Positions 53,630 through 62,896 of a DNA stretch of 64,000 nt are shown here, piece after piece (position 1 is the stretch's first letter; each line of letters opens with the position of its first letter). The stretch lies in NCBI RefSeq assembly GCF_007997225.1, contig NZ_VORM01000004.1:266396-330395 (forward strand), read 5' to 3'. The notes beneath the pieces are model-generated. The model was not told the DNA's origin. It saw nothing but the letters and a program-made list of their open reading frames with translations, and ran no database searches. Origin of the DNA: Subsaximicrobium wynnwilliamsii. Lineage in GTDB: Bacteria > Bacteroidota > Bacteroidia > Flavobacteriales > Flavobacteriaceae. Both the position numbers and the translations under genes were made by a program.

Positions 53630-53887
53630 CTAAACCACTCTGCACTGAAAGTACAGAGGTTTTTGAAAAAGGACTGAAAGTCCTACTATATTAGTCAAAC
53701 ATAAGAAAACGTATCGAATCACTCGTTTTAGATTATTTCGAATCACTAAAGTATTGCAATGAAATTGCAGGGTTTGAAACCCTAATTTGAGACCAATCAA
53801 TAAGCTCGGGGCCGGCCCACGAGATATGAATTGAAAGATATTTTTTGTCGAGGCAAGCTTTGGGGAGTAAAACATTCTGGAGGGATT
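53630..53887. repeat. Palindromes and dispersed repeat, copy B, in a geneless gap
   Basis: The gap 53524-54029 has no gene. It has short hairpins of the type GGACTgaAAGTCC (about 53673) as at 30382. From 53824 to 53887 it has the block order TTGAAAGAT, TCGAGGCAAGCTTTGGGG, TAAAAC, AGGGATT, homologous to 14929-15000. Confidence 0.5.
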
Positions 53888-54029
53888 TAGAAAATACTTC
53901 TTATAAAATCGAAAAATAGTATACATCTACCTAAGGGCCTACCTGTGCTGGGTCTGGCCGGCTGAATGTTCGTTTTTGATTCAACATCCATTTTATCCAT
54001 TGGGTAAGTTTCAGCCATTCATGTACAGT

Positions 54030-55619
54030 TCAATATTTAATGATTTTGAATGATTTAGAACCGCCGTGGTTAAGGCTTACATCAACCAGATAGATTCCAG
54101 CCGGCGCATCAAATTCCATCTCAACTGTTTTTACTGAAGCATATTTTGAAGTGGAGATGATTTTCCCCGTGATATCTGTTATTTGAAATGTGACTTTAGC
54201 GTATGTTTTGCCGAGATCTATTTTAAAATTACCTTGGTTTGGATTTGGATAGCATAAAATGGTTTTGGTAACCGCAATATCGATAAGACCCAAAAAAGCC
54301 GAATCCATCTTGTAGATCCAATAATCATAAGCTCCTTGCGAAGCCTGCATTTTGTCGCCTGCAATATTAGAGTTTGAAGTAGTTGCGACAACGAATCCGC
54401 CATCTGGTCTAAGGGCAACATTTGCAGGAAAATCAGAAAGATCACCACCTATTATTTTTTGTCCCGTTATAACTCCCAAAGCATTGAGATTCACAAACCA
54501 ATTGTCAACCAAACCCATGGACGGCTCAGTTCTATTGCCAGTACCATCCGCTTCAGAAGAACCAGTTATCAAAAAGCTACCTTCCTCTAATTCTACTATA
54601 TCTGTTAGAAGATCATCATAGTTGCGACCTAGGGTTCTATCCCAAATTAGAGCGCCGTCACTATCTAGTTTTACGACCCAATAATCTAAGTCACCAACAG
54701 GATCTTCAGATTTATTGCCAGAAATCGGGGAATTTGAATAGCCCCCTACAAGAAAGCCTCCATCTAATGTTGCAATGGCATCAACCCCAAAATCAAGCTC
54801 CGTACCTCCTAGGGTTTTATCCCATCGCACATTTCCTTCGGCGCTTAAATTGATAACCCAATAATCATCACTACCGATAACATTTTCTGACTTGTTTCCT
54901 GAAATATTTGAAGATGAAGCTGTATTTATGATATATCCCCCATCATTGGCAAACGCGATTGAACTAAAAATATCAAAGGAATTACCGCCTATGGTTTTTT
55001 GCCAAACAATTGCTCCATTTTGATCCAATTTAAGGACCCAAATATCATCTTCTCCTTTTGACGGATCGGTTTTATCTCCTGAAACTCCCGAGTTTGAACT
55101 ACCAACAACCATATAACCACCATCTATGGTTTGAAGTCCTTTGGGTCCGTAATCTGTATTACCACCGCCATAGGTATGCTGCCATACTATAGTTCCGGTA
55201 GCATCTAATTTCAAAATCCAATAATCACTAGATCCATTCGAATTTTCCGTCTTGTCGCCCGAAATATTAGAATCGGAATCTGCTGTAACCAAGTAGCCGC
55301 CATCATCGGTTTGGCATATACTGCCCAAGCCATCAAAATTATTGCCACCAATGGTTTTTTCCCATTCCAAGGCACCTGTTTCATTTGTTTTCACGATCCA
55401 AATGTCCCAAGAGCCATTAGAATCTTCTGTTTTATCTCCAGAAATATTAGATAAGGACTCACCTCCCAAAATATATCCGCCATCGCTAGTTGGGCTTATT
55501 GACAAAACCTCATCTGAAGCGCTTCCGCCAATGGTGTTTTGCCAAAGTATAGCAGGGTCTTGGGCAAAAACTGAAGCCATGCCTATAAAAAATATGAGTA
55601 AAGTAATTGTAGTTTTCAT
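54030..55619 (-). CDS. T9SS-sorted propeller-type repeat protein
   Basis: Secreted surface protein, 529 residues. Signal peptide (about 1-19, VFA-QD). About eight repeats of roughly 50 residues follow, each with a W/Q-KTIGG-x-xxD start, a DGGY(I/L)(V/I)-G strand and a NISGDKTE...DYWI(V/L)K strand, forming a likely beta-propeller. The C-terminal sorting domain (about 450-529) has CYPNPNQGNF, ITDITGKII, AGIYLVDV and KSFKIIKY. Function is unknown, probably cell-surface. Confidence 0.82.
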   Translation of the reverse strand: MKTTITLLIFFIGMASVFAQDPAILWQNTIGGSASDEVLSISPTSDGGYILGGESLSNISGDKTEDSNGSWDIWIVKTNETGALEWEKTIGGNNFDGLGSICQTDDGGYLVTADSDSNISGDKTENSNGSSDYWILKLDATGTIVWQHTYGGGNTDYGPKGLQTIDGGYMVVGSSNSGVSGDKTDPSKGEDDIWVLKLDQNGAIVWQKTIGGNSFDIFSSIAFANDGGYIINTASSSNISGNKSENVIGSDDYWVINLSAEGNVRWDKTLGGTELDFGVDAIATLDGGFLVGGYSNSPISGNKSEDPVGDLDYWVVKLDSDGALIWDRTLGRNYDDLLTDIVELEEGSFLITGSSEADGTGNRTEPSMGLVDNWFVNLNALGVITGQKIIGGDLSDFPANVALRPDGGFVVATTSNSNIAGDKMQASQGAYDYWIYKMDSAFLGLIDIAVTKTILCYPNPNQGNFKIDLGKTYAKVTFQITDITGKIISTSKYASVKTVEMEFDAPAGIYLVDVSLNHGGSKSFKIIKY

Positions 55620-55754
55620 AATGCTGAAATTTTAATTTTTTATTATTTTGAGGTCATAGTTGTGTCTTTCGTTCTATCAATAATCGCAAAATTGATTCCT
55701 TCGGAACCGTTTATTTCTTAAACTAGTTATTCACAAGTCTCGTAAAACATAAAA

Positions 55755-55784
55755 AAGAGCCACCAACATCCATCGATGGCTCTT
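55755..55784 (-). terminator. Terminator of the 568-residue surface protein gene
   Basis: AAGAGCCA (55755-55762) pairs with TGGCTCTT (55777-55784). The loop sequence CCAACATCCATCGA resembles that of the terminator at 57580. Confidence 0.7.
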
Positions 55785-55812
55785 CTTCAAATAAATAACT
55801 GAAATCAAAAAA

Positions 55813-57519
55813 CTAATTTTTCAAGATGCGTTTGGTTAATGCTCCACTCAAGGTATTGATTTTCACAAAATACAGGCCACTGGCAAAGTTTTCCAAAGAA
55901 ATCTCTTTGGTCAATCCCATAGTTTCGAGATTAAAGAACATGATGACTTTTCCTGTGATATCAGTAATCTGAGCAGTGTCCAGTTCTAGATTGCTTGTGT
56001 TTATAATGGTCAATACACTGCGAACGGGATTTGGATATAATTGGATTTCATTGTCATAATTGGATTTTGTAATATCAAGGGTAGGCTTGTTTAACTTAAG
56101 TACATAACCATCAGCATTACCATTGGAGGTAAGAAAAACCTCGCCCATTCCTGGGTCAAAATCTGACGTTCCTCCAAAAAAGCCCGTAATATAATAGTCT
56201 CCAACATCATCGGTCAAAATAATAAAACCATGATCAAAATCAGGCCCTCCATATATAAAGGTGTCTATGTAATTCCCGTTGGCATCGGTGCGGGATACAA
56301 AAACATCTTGGTTGCCCAATGCCGTAAATTCGTTTACATCGTTACTTGAATCAAAATCGACGGTACCACGAAAAATTCCGATGTTCAAAAGTTCGTTATC
56401 GGGAGTGATGTCGAGATTAATGCCCAGATCAAAAGAGGGACCACCAACCGATGTGGCCCAGATATAATCGCCATTCGCATTGAGTTTCATCGTGTAGATA
56501 TCAAAAGATCCATTACTGGTAAGTTCGAATATGCCACTGCCTGGGTCAAAATCTAAAGTTCCTTGATAAAAACCGTTGAGGTATATATCTCCAACCGAAT
56601 CGACCACAACATCACCACCATAATTTTCGGCTGTCCCAGTAATTTGTTTCGCCCAGACCAAATCACCATTTGTATCTAATTTTAAAACAAACATAGCCCA
56701 CTCGATACCCCTAGTGGCGAGCACAAAAACATTGGAGCTTGGGTCAAAATCCCTACTACCGTTATTATATTCTCCAGAAGCAATGATATTACCTGTTTGA
56801 TCTGTATCTATTGCTGCTATTCTACCCTGCCCATTACCCAATATACCCTTGGCCCAAACAAAATTTCCGTCTGAAGTCAACTTCAATATAAAAATTCCAT
56901 CCGATGCAGTAGAAGCTGTTAATTCAAATACGCCGGCACCAGGATCAAAATCAACCGTGTCGCGAAACCTTCCAGATACTATGAGGTCTCCCGAAGCATC
57001 TATCGTAATCGTTGAGGTTCTTAAAGAAGATATTGGGCTACTAAACTGTTTTACGTAAATAAAGTTTCCGTCTGTATCAAGTTTCAAAATAAATCCGTCA
57101 AAAAATCCTGCCGAAGTGAGTTCTGTAACAGCACTACTGGGGTCAAAGTCAGCAGTACCTGAAAACGTTCCTGTAAGATAGATGTTACCTTGGTCATCGA
57201 GCGTTAATTGCGAGCTTTCATCAGATTGGGTGCCACCTATTTGTTTTGCCCAAATAATAGTGCCATCGGGCGTAGACTTTGTGATGTAGATATCTTCACT
57301 ACCATTGGAGGTTAATTCAAAAACACCGCTTCCAGGGTCAAAATCAACTGTCTGTAGGAAAAGTCCGGTGTTATAGATATTTTTATCTGAGTCTAAAGCC
57401 AAACCTGTTGGACGTTCAAAGCCAAGACTACCAAAGGAGTTCACAAAATCAATAGTTTGTGCAAAACCAGTACTTATCGTGAGCAACAGGATTGCAAAAA
57501 ATGTAGTTGATTTTTTCAT
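55813..57519 (-). CDS. T9SS-sorted SBBP-type repeat protein
   Basis: Secreted protein, 568 residues. Signal peptide (about 1-20, GFA-QT). About nine repeats with the pattern G-x-DFDPGSGVFELTSNGSxDIY-xxK-xxxxG-xxxWAKQIGG (SBBP/propeller type) follow. C-terminal sorting domain (about 490-568) with IQLYPNPVRSVLTI, ITDITGKVI, SGLYFVKIN and LTKRILKN. The sorting domain is closely similar to that of the neighbouring 1168-residue protein. Confidence 0.83.
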   Translation of the reverse strand: MKKSTTFFAILLLTISTGFAQTIDFVNSFGSLGFERPTGLALDSDKNIYNTGLFLQTVDFDPGSGVFELTSNGSEDIYITKSTPDGTIIWAKQIGGTQSDESSQLTLDDQGNIYLTGTFSGTADFDPSSAVTELTSAGFFDGFILKLDTDGNFIYVKQFSSPISSLRTSTITIDASGDLIVSGRFRDTVDFDPGAGVFELTASTASDGIFILKLTSDGNFVWAKGILGNGQGRIAAIDTDQTGNIIASGEYNNGSRDFDPSSNVFVLATRGIEWAMFVLKLDTNGDLVWAKQITGTAENYGGDVVVDSVGDIYLNGFYQGTLDFDPGSGIFELTSNGSFDIYTMKLNANGDYIWATSVGGPSFDLGINLDITPDNELLNIGIFRGTVDFDSSNDVNEFTALGNQDVFVSRTDANGNYIDTFIYGGPDFDHGFIILTDDVGDYYITGFFGGTSDFDPGMGEVFLTSNGNADGYVLKLNKPTLDITKSNYDNEIQLYPNPVRSVLTIINTSNLELDTAQITDITGKVIMFFNLETMGLTKEISLENFASGLYFVKINTLSGALTKRILKN

Positions 57520-57579
57520 GTTTTTAAGATTTTAAATTAAATGAAGGTGTTTTCGGATTCATCGATATATTGCTATAAA

Positions 57580-57607
57580 AAAGCCACCAACATGCATTGA
57601 TGGCTTT
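57580..57607 (-). terminator. Terminator of the 1168-residue adhesin gene
   Basis: AAAGCCA (57580-57586) pairs with TGGCTTT (57601-57607). The loop CCAACATGCATTGA is near-identical to that of the terminator at 55755. Confidence 0.65.
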
Positions 57608-57636
57608 AACCTGATAACTAACTAAAACTAATTGCA

Positions 57637-60600
57637 CTATTGTTTGATAACCCGTTTCGTAACCGAACTGTTGAGCCCATTGATTTTTAAAAAATACATG
57701 CCGCTGGAAAGGTCTTCCAAAGAAATTTCCTTGGTCAATCCCATATTTTTAAGATCAAAAGTCGTGATGACTTTTCCTGTGACATCTGTAATCTGTGCAT
57801 TGTCCAATTCCAGGTTGTTGACATTTTTGATGGTCAACACATTGCCAACAGGATTCGGATACAATTGTATGCTTGATTCTGACAATTCAAAATCATCGAT
57901 TCCCAAAGTAGTATCAACAACAGTAAGGCTAAAAGAACAGTTGGCGGTATTGCCGCTGCTATCAGTTGCCACAAAAGAAATGGTATAGGTTCCATCTGCC
58001 AAAGACGTTCCTGCGACTGGTGCTTGAACCACGGTTGCACTACAGTTATCAGATGCAGATGCTGTACTATTGGTAACATAATTTGGTAAGGCATAGTTAC
58101 CGTTGCTATCAATGGTAGAATCGCCTCCGCAAGTTACCGTTGGATTAATGGCATCTACAACCGTAACGGTTGCTGTTTGGTTTGCAGAATTTCCTGCTTC
58201 GTCTGTAACAGTTAAGGTTACTGTATTTGCACCCAAGTTAGAACAGTTGAATGTGGACTTGCTTAAGGTATAGGTCAAATCGGCTACGAGCGAACAGTTA
58301 TCGCTAGAGCCATTGTTGATTTGTGCCGCTGTGATGCTCCCGTTACCTGATGCGTTGAGTTGGACTGTTGCATTTTGAGTGATGACATTTGGTGCCTCAA
58401 TATCCAGAATATTCGAAATTGTCAATCGCACCACATTGTCATTTGGATAGGTCACATTAAATGTATAGCGTTTGCCTAAATAGTCTGACGTAAAGGGAGT
58501 CGCCAAACTTTTAGTCGTGATTGTTCCTGTGGTGGTGGCTACGGTAAACGTATTTCCAACGACAGGCTCAAAACCTAAAGTGACATTCACATCGCCATCA
58601 AAAATGGCATTTGTGCCAGTGATGGCGAGGACGTCGTATTGTGTGCCTGAAGTTAGGCCGTTTAGTTCTACATCCAGAACAGAGGTTGTTGATGACTTAA
58701 ATACCCCATTGAAAGTAAGCGTCCCTGGGGAACCGCCTGGCGAGAATGTGCCATTGTTGGTGTAATTTGCGGTATTGGCAATAGTTACCGTAGAGACACC
58801 CTTGACAACACCTTCTTCATCATTGGTAAATGCAAGGAATTCTGAAAAAACAAGGGTTCCAGCTTGTGCATCAATACTACCACTATTGTTTAAGAAGGTA
58901 TGAATTCGTGCGTTTCCAGCAGTAGTTGTTCTTTTAAGCATTCCGAAATTATTCAAAATACGGGAAGCACTTCCTGTGTAGGAAATATTACCTTCAGCAC
59001 CTTGCATGTCAATGGTTCCGGCCGATTGATTATTGAAAATACCATCGGTAATGTTAAAATCGCCACCGTCAGTGATATTGAAATCGCCTTCATTGTTTAA
59101 GGTTGTCGCACCAATGATGGATTTTGTGTTTGCGGTTCTGAGAAAAATAAGGCTTTTGTTTACAAGGGTTCCCCCTCCTGTGAGATTTCCAGATGACCAT
59201 TTTACCCCGCTGTTTCCTGTAAAATTGAATGTCCCAGTAGTTGCATTCGGTATCGTAATGTCATTTAACCAATCGATTTCACCAGTTAAGTTTCCCGTCA
59301 ATGTTCCTGAAATTACAGTATTACTGTTCCATTGTAAACTGCTTCCTACTGAAACATTATACATGCCACCGTTCAGGTTTTTGTCAAGAAAATCAAAAAT
59401 CAGATTGCCATTTGATACGGTTATCGTACCACCATTATTGTTCAAAACGGTTTGGATTCTAACATTTCCCCCAGTTGCGGTACTTTTTATGAGACCTGCA
59501 TTGTTCAAAATACGGCTCGCAGAACCTGTATAAGAAATATTACCTTCAGCCCATTGCATGTCAATGGTTCCGGTCAATTGATTATTGAAAATACCATCGG
59601 TAATGTTAAAATCGCCACCGTCAGTGATATTGAAATCGCCTTCATTGTTTAAGGTTGTCGCACCAATGATGGATTTTGTGTTTCCGCTTGAAAGGAAAAT
59701 CAGGTTTTTTTTAACCAAAGTGCCTCCCCCTGTAAGATTTCCAGCGGTCCATCTCACGCCACTGCTTCCTGAAAAATTGAAAGTGCTTGTGCCGGCTGAG
59801 GATACATTACCCGACCATTCCAAGTCTCCGTTCAAAGCGCCAGTCAAAGTTCCCGTAAGATTGGTAGTTGATGTCAATCTCAAAACACTCCCAACCGAAA
59901 CGTTTAAGACGCCACCGTTCAGGTTTTTGTCAAGAGTATCAAAAATCAGATTGCCATTTGATACGGTTATCGTACCACCATTATTGTTCAAAACGGTTTG
60001 GATTCTAACATTTCCCCCAGTTGCGGTACTTTTTATGAGACCTGCATTGTTCAAAATACGGCTCGCAGAACCTGTATAAGAAATATTGCCTTCAGCCCAT
60101 TGCATGTCAATGGTTCCGGTCAATTGATTATTGAAAATACCATCGGTAATGTTTAGATCGCCTCCGTCAAGGATATTGAAATCCCCTTCATTGTTTAAGG
60201 TGGTCACACCAATAATTGATTTGGTGTTTCCGCTTGAAAGGAAAATCAGGTTTTTGTTCACCAAAGTGCCTCCCCCTGTAAGATTTCCAGCGGTCCATCT
60301 CACGCCACTGCTTCCTGAAAAATTGAAAGTGCTTGTGCCGGCTGAGGATACATTACCCGACCATTCCAAGTCTCCGTTCAAAGCGCCAGTCAAAGTTCCC
60401 GTAAGATTGGTAGTTGATGTCAATCTCAAAACACTCCCAACCGAAACGTTTAAGACGCCACCGTTTAGGTTTTTGTCAAGAAAATCAAAAATCAGATTGC
60501 CATTTGATACGGTTATCGCACCACCATTATTGTTCAAAACGGTTTGGATTCTAACATTTCCCCCAGTTGCGGTACTTTTTATGAGACCTGCATTGTTCAA

Positions 60601-61143
60601 AATACGGCTCGCAGAACCTGTATAAGAAATATTGCCTTCGTTGCCGCGCAGGTCGATGATACCTGAAGCCAGATTGTTAAAGATACCGTCGGTAATATTT
60701 AAATCGCCACCGTCAAGAATGTTGAAATTTCCAGTATTATTAAAAGTGGTCACACCTACAATAGATTTTGTATTTCCTGAAGATAAGTTAAATGTCCCAT
60801 TGTTTGTTAAGGTTCCGCCACCTGTGAGAGACCCAAGGGTCCAGGCGCAAGTAGCATTCGCAGCCACCGACGACGCGTTGAGAATACTTAAAGTGTTCGA
60901 CATATTAAAGGTAGAATTTCCCTGCACCACAATCGACTTGGTGTCTCCGGCAACATTCAAATTAACCGTAAATCCCGTGGGAATCACCACGTCATTGGCT
61001 GCCGTAGGCATGGCATTCAGACTCCAGTTGGCAACGGTATTCCAATTGGTGTTGGCACCAGCACCTGTCCATGTGTTGGTCTGGGCATTCACTGTCATGT
61101 ACGAGGCACAGAACAGTGTGAAAATTAGTAATACGTGTTTCAT
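57637..61143 (-). CDS. Large T9SS-sorted adhesin-like repeat protein
   Basis: Secreted surface protein, 1168 residues. Signal peptide (about 1-20). An N-terminal motif TNTWTGAGANTNWNTVANWS is typical of filamentous-haemagglutinin-like passenger proteins. Three near-identical repeats of about 182 residues (GNLTGGGTLVNKNLIFLSSG..., EGNISYTGSASRILNNAGLI, FDFLDKNLNGG) and a divergent first copy probably fold as a beta-helix. An HYR-type region (DNCSLVADLTYTLS, TLTVTDEAGNSANQTATVTV, FVATDSSGNTANCSFSLTVVD) precedes the sorting domain (IQLYPNPVGNVLTI ... VTKRVIKQ). Likely adhesion or gliding; not proven. Confidence 0.85.
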   Translation of the reverse strand: MKHVLLIFTLFCASYMTVNAQTNTWTGAGANTNWNTVANWSLNAMPTAANDVVIPTGFTVNLNVAGDTKSIVVQGNSTFNMSNTLSILNASSVAANATCAWTLGSLTGGGTLTNNGTFNLSSGNTKSIVGVTTFNNTGNFNILDGGDLNITDGIFNNLASGIIDLRGNEGNISYTGSASRILNNAGLIKSTATGGNVRIQTVLNNNGGAITVSNGNLIFDFLDKNLNGGVLNVSVGSVLRLTSTTNLTGTLTGALNGDLEWSGNVSSAGTSTFNFSGSSGVRWTAGNLTGGGTLVNKNLIFLSSGNTKSIIGVTTLNNEGDFNILDGGDLNITDGIFNNQLTGTIDMQWAEGNISYTGSASRILNNAGLIKSTATGGNVRIQTVLNNNGGTITVSNGNLIFDTLDKNLNGGVLNVSVGSVLRLTSTTNLTGTLTGALNGDLEWSGNVSSAGTSTFNFSGSSGVRWTAGNLTGGGTLVKKNLIFLSSGNTKSIIGATTLNNEGDFNITDGGDFNITDGIFNNQLTGTIDMQWAEGNISYTGSASRILNNAGLIKSTATGGNVRIQTVLNNNGGTITVSNGNLIFDFLDKNLNGGMYNVSVGSSLQWNSNTVISGTLTGNLTGEIDWLNDITIPNATTGTFNFTGNSGVKWSSGNLTGGGTLVNKSLIFLRTANTKSIIGATTLNNEGDFNITDGGDFNITDGIFNNQSAGTIDMQGAEGNISYTGSASRILNNFGMLKRTTTAGNARIHTFLNNSGSIDAQAGTLVFSEFLAFTNDEEGVVKGVSTVTIANTANYTNNGTFSPGGSPGTLTFNGVFKSSTTSVLDVELNGLTSGTQYDVLAITGTNAIFDGDVNVTLGFEPVVGNTFTVATTTGTITTKSLATPFTSDYLGKRYTFNVTYPNDNVVRLTISNILDIEAPNVITQNATVQLNASGNGSITAAQINNGSSDNCSLVADLTYTLSKSTFNCSNLGANTVTLTVTDEAGNSANQTATVTVVDAINPTVTCGGDSTIDSNGNYALPNYVTNSTASASDNCSATVVQAPVAGTSLADGTYTISFVATDSSGNTANCSFSLTVVDTTLGIDDFELSESSIQLYPNPVGNVLTIKNVNNLELDNAQITDVTGKVITTFDLKNMGLTKEISLEDLSSGMYFLKINGLNSSVTKRVIKQ
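59033..60680 (-). repeat. 546-552-base tandem repeats inside the adhesin gene
   Basis: Identical landmarks recur 546 bases apart (the GGTTTTTGTCAAG block near 59381, 59927 and 60473; the AAAATACCATCGGTAATGTT block near 59036, 59588 and 60134, the first step 552). Long stretches of the last two copies are identical at the DNA level, synonymous sites included. Confidence 0.85.
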
Positions 61144-61626
61144 GATTAATAGCGATTTAAATGATTATATGCTTACATCGAGTTAGTTCCAAATTGTGAG
61201 CATGGCGATTTGCAATTTTAATGACATTCTCGATTCAACCATTCAGCGCTACTCGCTTCTTATTACATATCAATTTTATAAACTGCCGAAATTACTAATG
61301 TTACAGATGATTGATCACAACAGGATTACAAACCGATAGCGGCTAAGAGTGATCGGTAAAAGTTGTTTTTTTTCTTATACATTTAAGGAAAGATGTATTA
61401 GACATTGTTTACGCTTAAATATGAGCATTAAAAAACCACTGTGGAAATTGATGCCCCCATATATCCCGAAGCTTTGGGGGGAATAACGAAAATTGGCAAG
61501 TTGGAAGTTTCCAAGCATCATTAGCACAAGTGGGGCAAAATAAAATAGCGCTCATGATATTTTAATAGCATTTTAAGACTTCAACATCTATAATTTTATT
61601 ATCTTAGGTTTTAAACCTTCTGAATT
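61144..61626. other. Geneless gap
   Basis: No gene seen. A fragment AAGCTTTGGGGGGAATAAC (about 61469) resembles the core of the dispersed repeat at 14957 and 53848. The rest is A+T-rich upstream sequence of the two divergent genes. Confidence 0.4.
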
Positions 61627-62076
61627 ATGTCAAATCGATTGGAAAAAGCCATTGAAAAACTCTACGTAGCCTTTCATAATAATACATTGCATCCTGAATG
61701 TTGCAAAAGTTGTGCTGTGGGAAATATTTTAGACAATAAGGATTCCTGGAAACACCTTTCTGACGACCATGGGTCATTACAACTCAACTATCTGGGTAAA
61801 GTACATCAGGGTTTAGGCAGACGATTCAACGGGTATACGCCTCAAGAATTATTGCAGGTTGAAGCTAGCTTTTTGGCAGCTTGCGACTATGAGCTACCAT
61901 TTAGACACAACCATAAAAAACCAAAAAATCCAACCGATAAGGATTTACTTTTTAAGGGACTGTGTGCAGTTATTTCCTTTTTATGCAAATTGGACCATGT
62001 GCCAAATGTCATGGATTACACCAAGTTGTTTGAAGTCGAGAATGATAAGCCAAAATTCGCATTAGCATTAGCTTGA
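61627..62076 (+). CDS. Conserved Cys-rich protein of unknown function
   Basis: Protein of 149 residues, cytoplasmic. Distinctive N-terminal sequence: LYVAFHNNTLHPECCKSCAVGNILDN (three Cys before GN), then HLSDDHGSLQLNYLGKVHQGLG, RFNGYTPQELLQVEASFLAACDYELP and FLCKLDHVPNVMDYTKLFE. I recognise it as a conserved flavobacterial protein but not as any characterised family; some databases give such proteins an Na+-NQR-like name without basis visible here. The CCxxC cluster could bind metal. It is a single gene. Confidence 0.72.
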   Translation: MSNRLEKAIEKLYVAFHNNTLHPECCKSCAVGNILDNKDSWKHLSDDHGSLQLNYLGKVHQGLGRRFNGYTPQELLQVEASFLAACDYELPFRHNHKKPKNPTDKDLLFKGLCAVISFLCKLDHVPNVMDYTKLFEVENDKPKFALALA

Positions 62077-62355
62077 TATCTAAGTGTTGGCATGCAGTTA
62101 CGATTGATGGCAACTATTAATAAAGTGGCGATTAATCGAATTCGCCTGTTGACAAATTCTGCCTTGTAGCAGCTTTTGTACAAAATTCTAGTTATCAGCA
62201 CTTGATAAACCTTGGCTTATAACAACTCCCTCGCAAATTAGATGCGATTCATCTATCTCTTAAAAAAACGACCCTTTGCCTTCATACTCTTAAAAAAACA
62301 TTATATCCTCTTTATAAAAATAACGTCATCTTTATAAAGATAATGTGTACGCCTT

Positions 62356-62896
62356 AATGTCAAAGACGCGATGAATCGCGTCTCTTTCAATCCGGGGTTG
62401 TTCTGTTTGTCCTTTCCCATTTCTTGGGATTATTTTGGATATAACTTCTGATGTTTATTCAATGTCAAAGACGCGATGAATCGCGTCTCTTTCAATCCGG
62501 GGTTGTTCTGTTTGTCCTCTTCCCATTTCTTGGGATTATTTTGTATATAATCTCTGATGTTTATTCAATGTCAAAGACGCGATGAATCGCGTCTCTACAT
62601 TTTCAATCCGGGGTCGTTCTGTTTGTCCTTTTCCCATTTCTTGGGATTATTTTGGATATAACTTCTGATGTTGACCAATGTCAAAGACGCGATGAATCGC
62701 GTCTCTACATTTTCAATCCGGGGTTGTTCTGTTTGTCCTTTCCCATTTCTTGGGATTATTTTGGATATAATCTCTGATGTTTATTCAATGTCTAAGACGC
62801 GATGAATCGCGTCTCTACATTTTCAATCCGGGGTTGTTCTGTTTGTCCTTTTCCCATTTCTTGGGATTATTTTGGATATAATCTCTGATGTTATTC
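62356..62896. repeat. Five tandem 105-110-base units: REP palindrome plus transposase 3' end
   Basis: Units start at 62356, 62461, 62567, 62677 and 62787 (lengths 105, 106, 110, 110, 110). Each has AGACGCGATGAATCGCGTCT (62364, 62469, 62575, 62685, 62795) followed by a copy of the last 80 or so bases of the transposase gene (TTTCAATCCGGGG ... TGATGTT). The fifth unit's second part is the real gene end. The first two units lack ACATT after the palindrome. The sequence 62077-62355 before the array shows no gene, only an ATCTTTATAAAGAT palindrome (62328-62341) and two TCTTAAAAAAAC copies. Confidence 0.9.

Noticed and set aside
58517..61186. Series of plus-strand reading frames of 160-180 residues opposite the adhesin
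   Set aside because: They recur with the 546-base repeat and are antisense by-products of its composition; no family features or start context.
62356..62896. CRISPR array
   Set aside because: Regular spacing, but the material between palindromes is the same in each unit (transposase 3' end), not unique spacers, and no cas gene is near.
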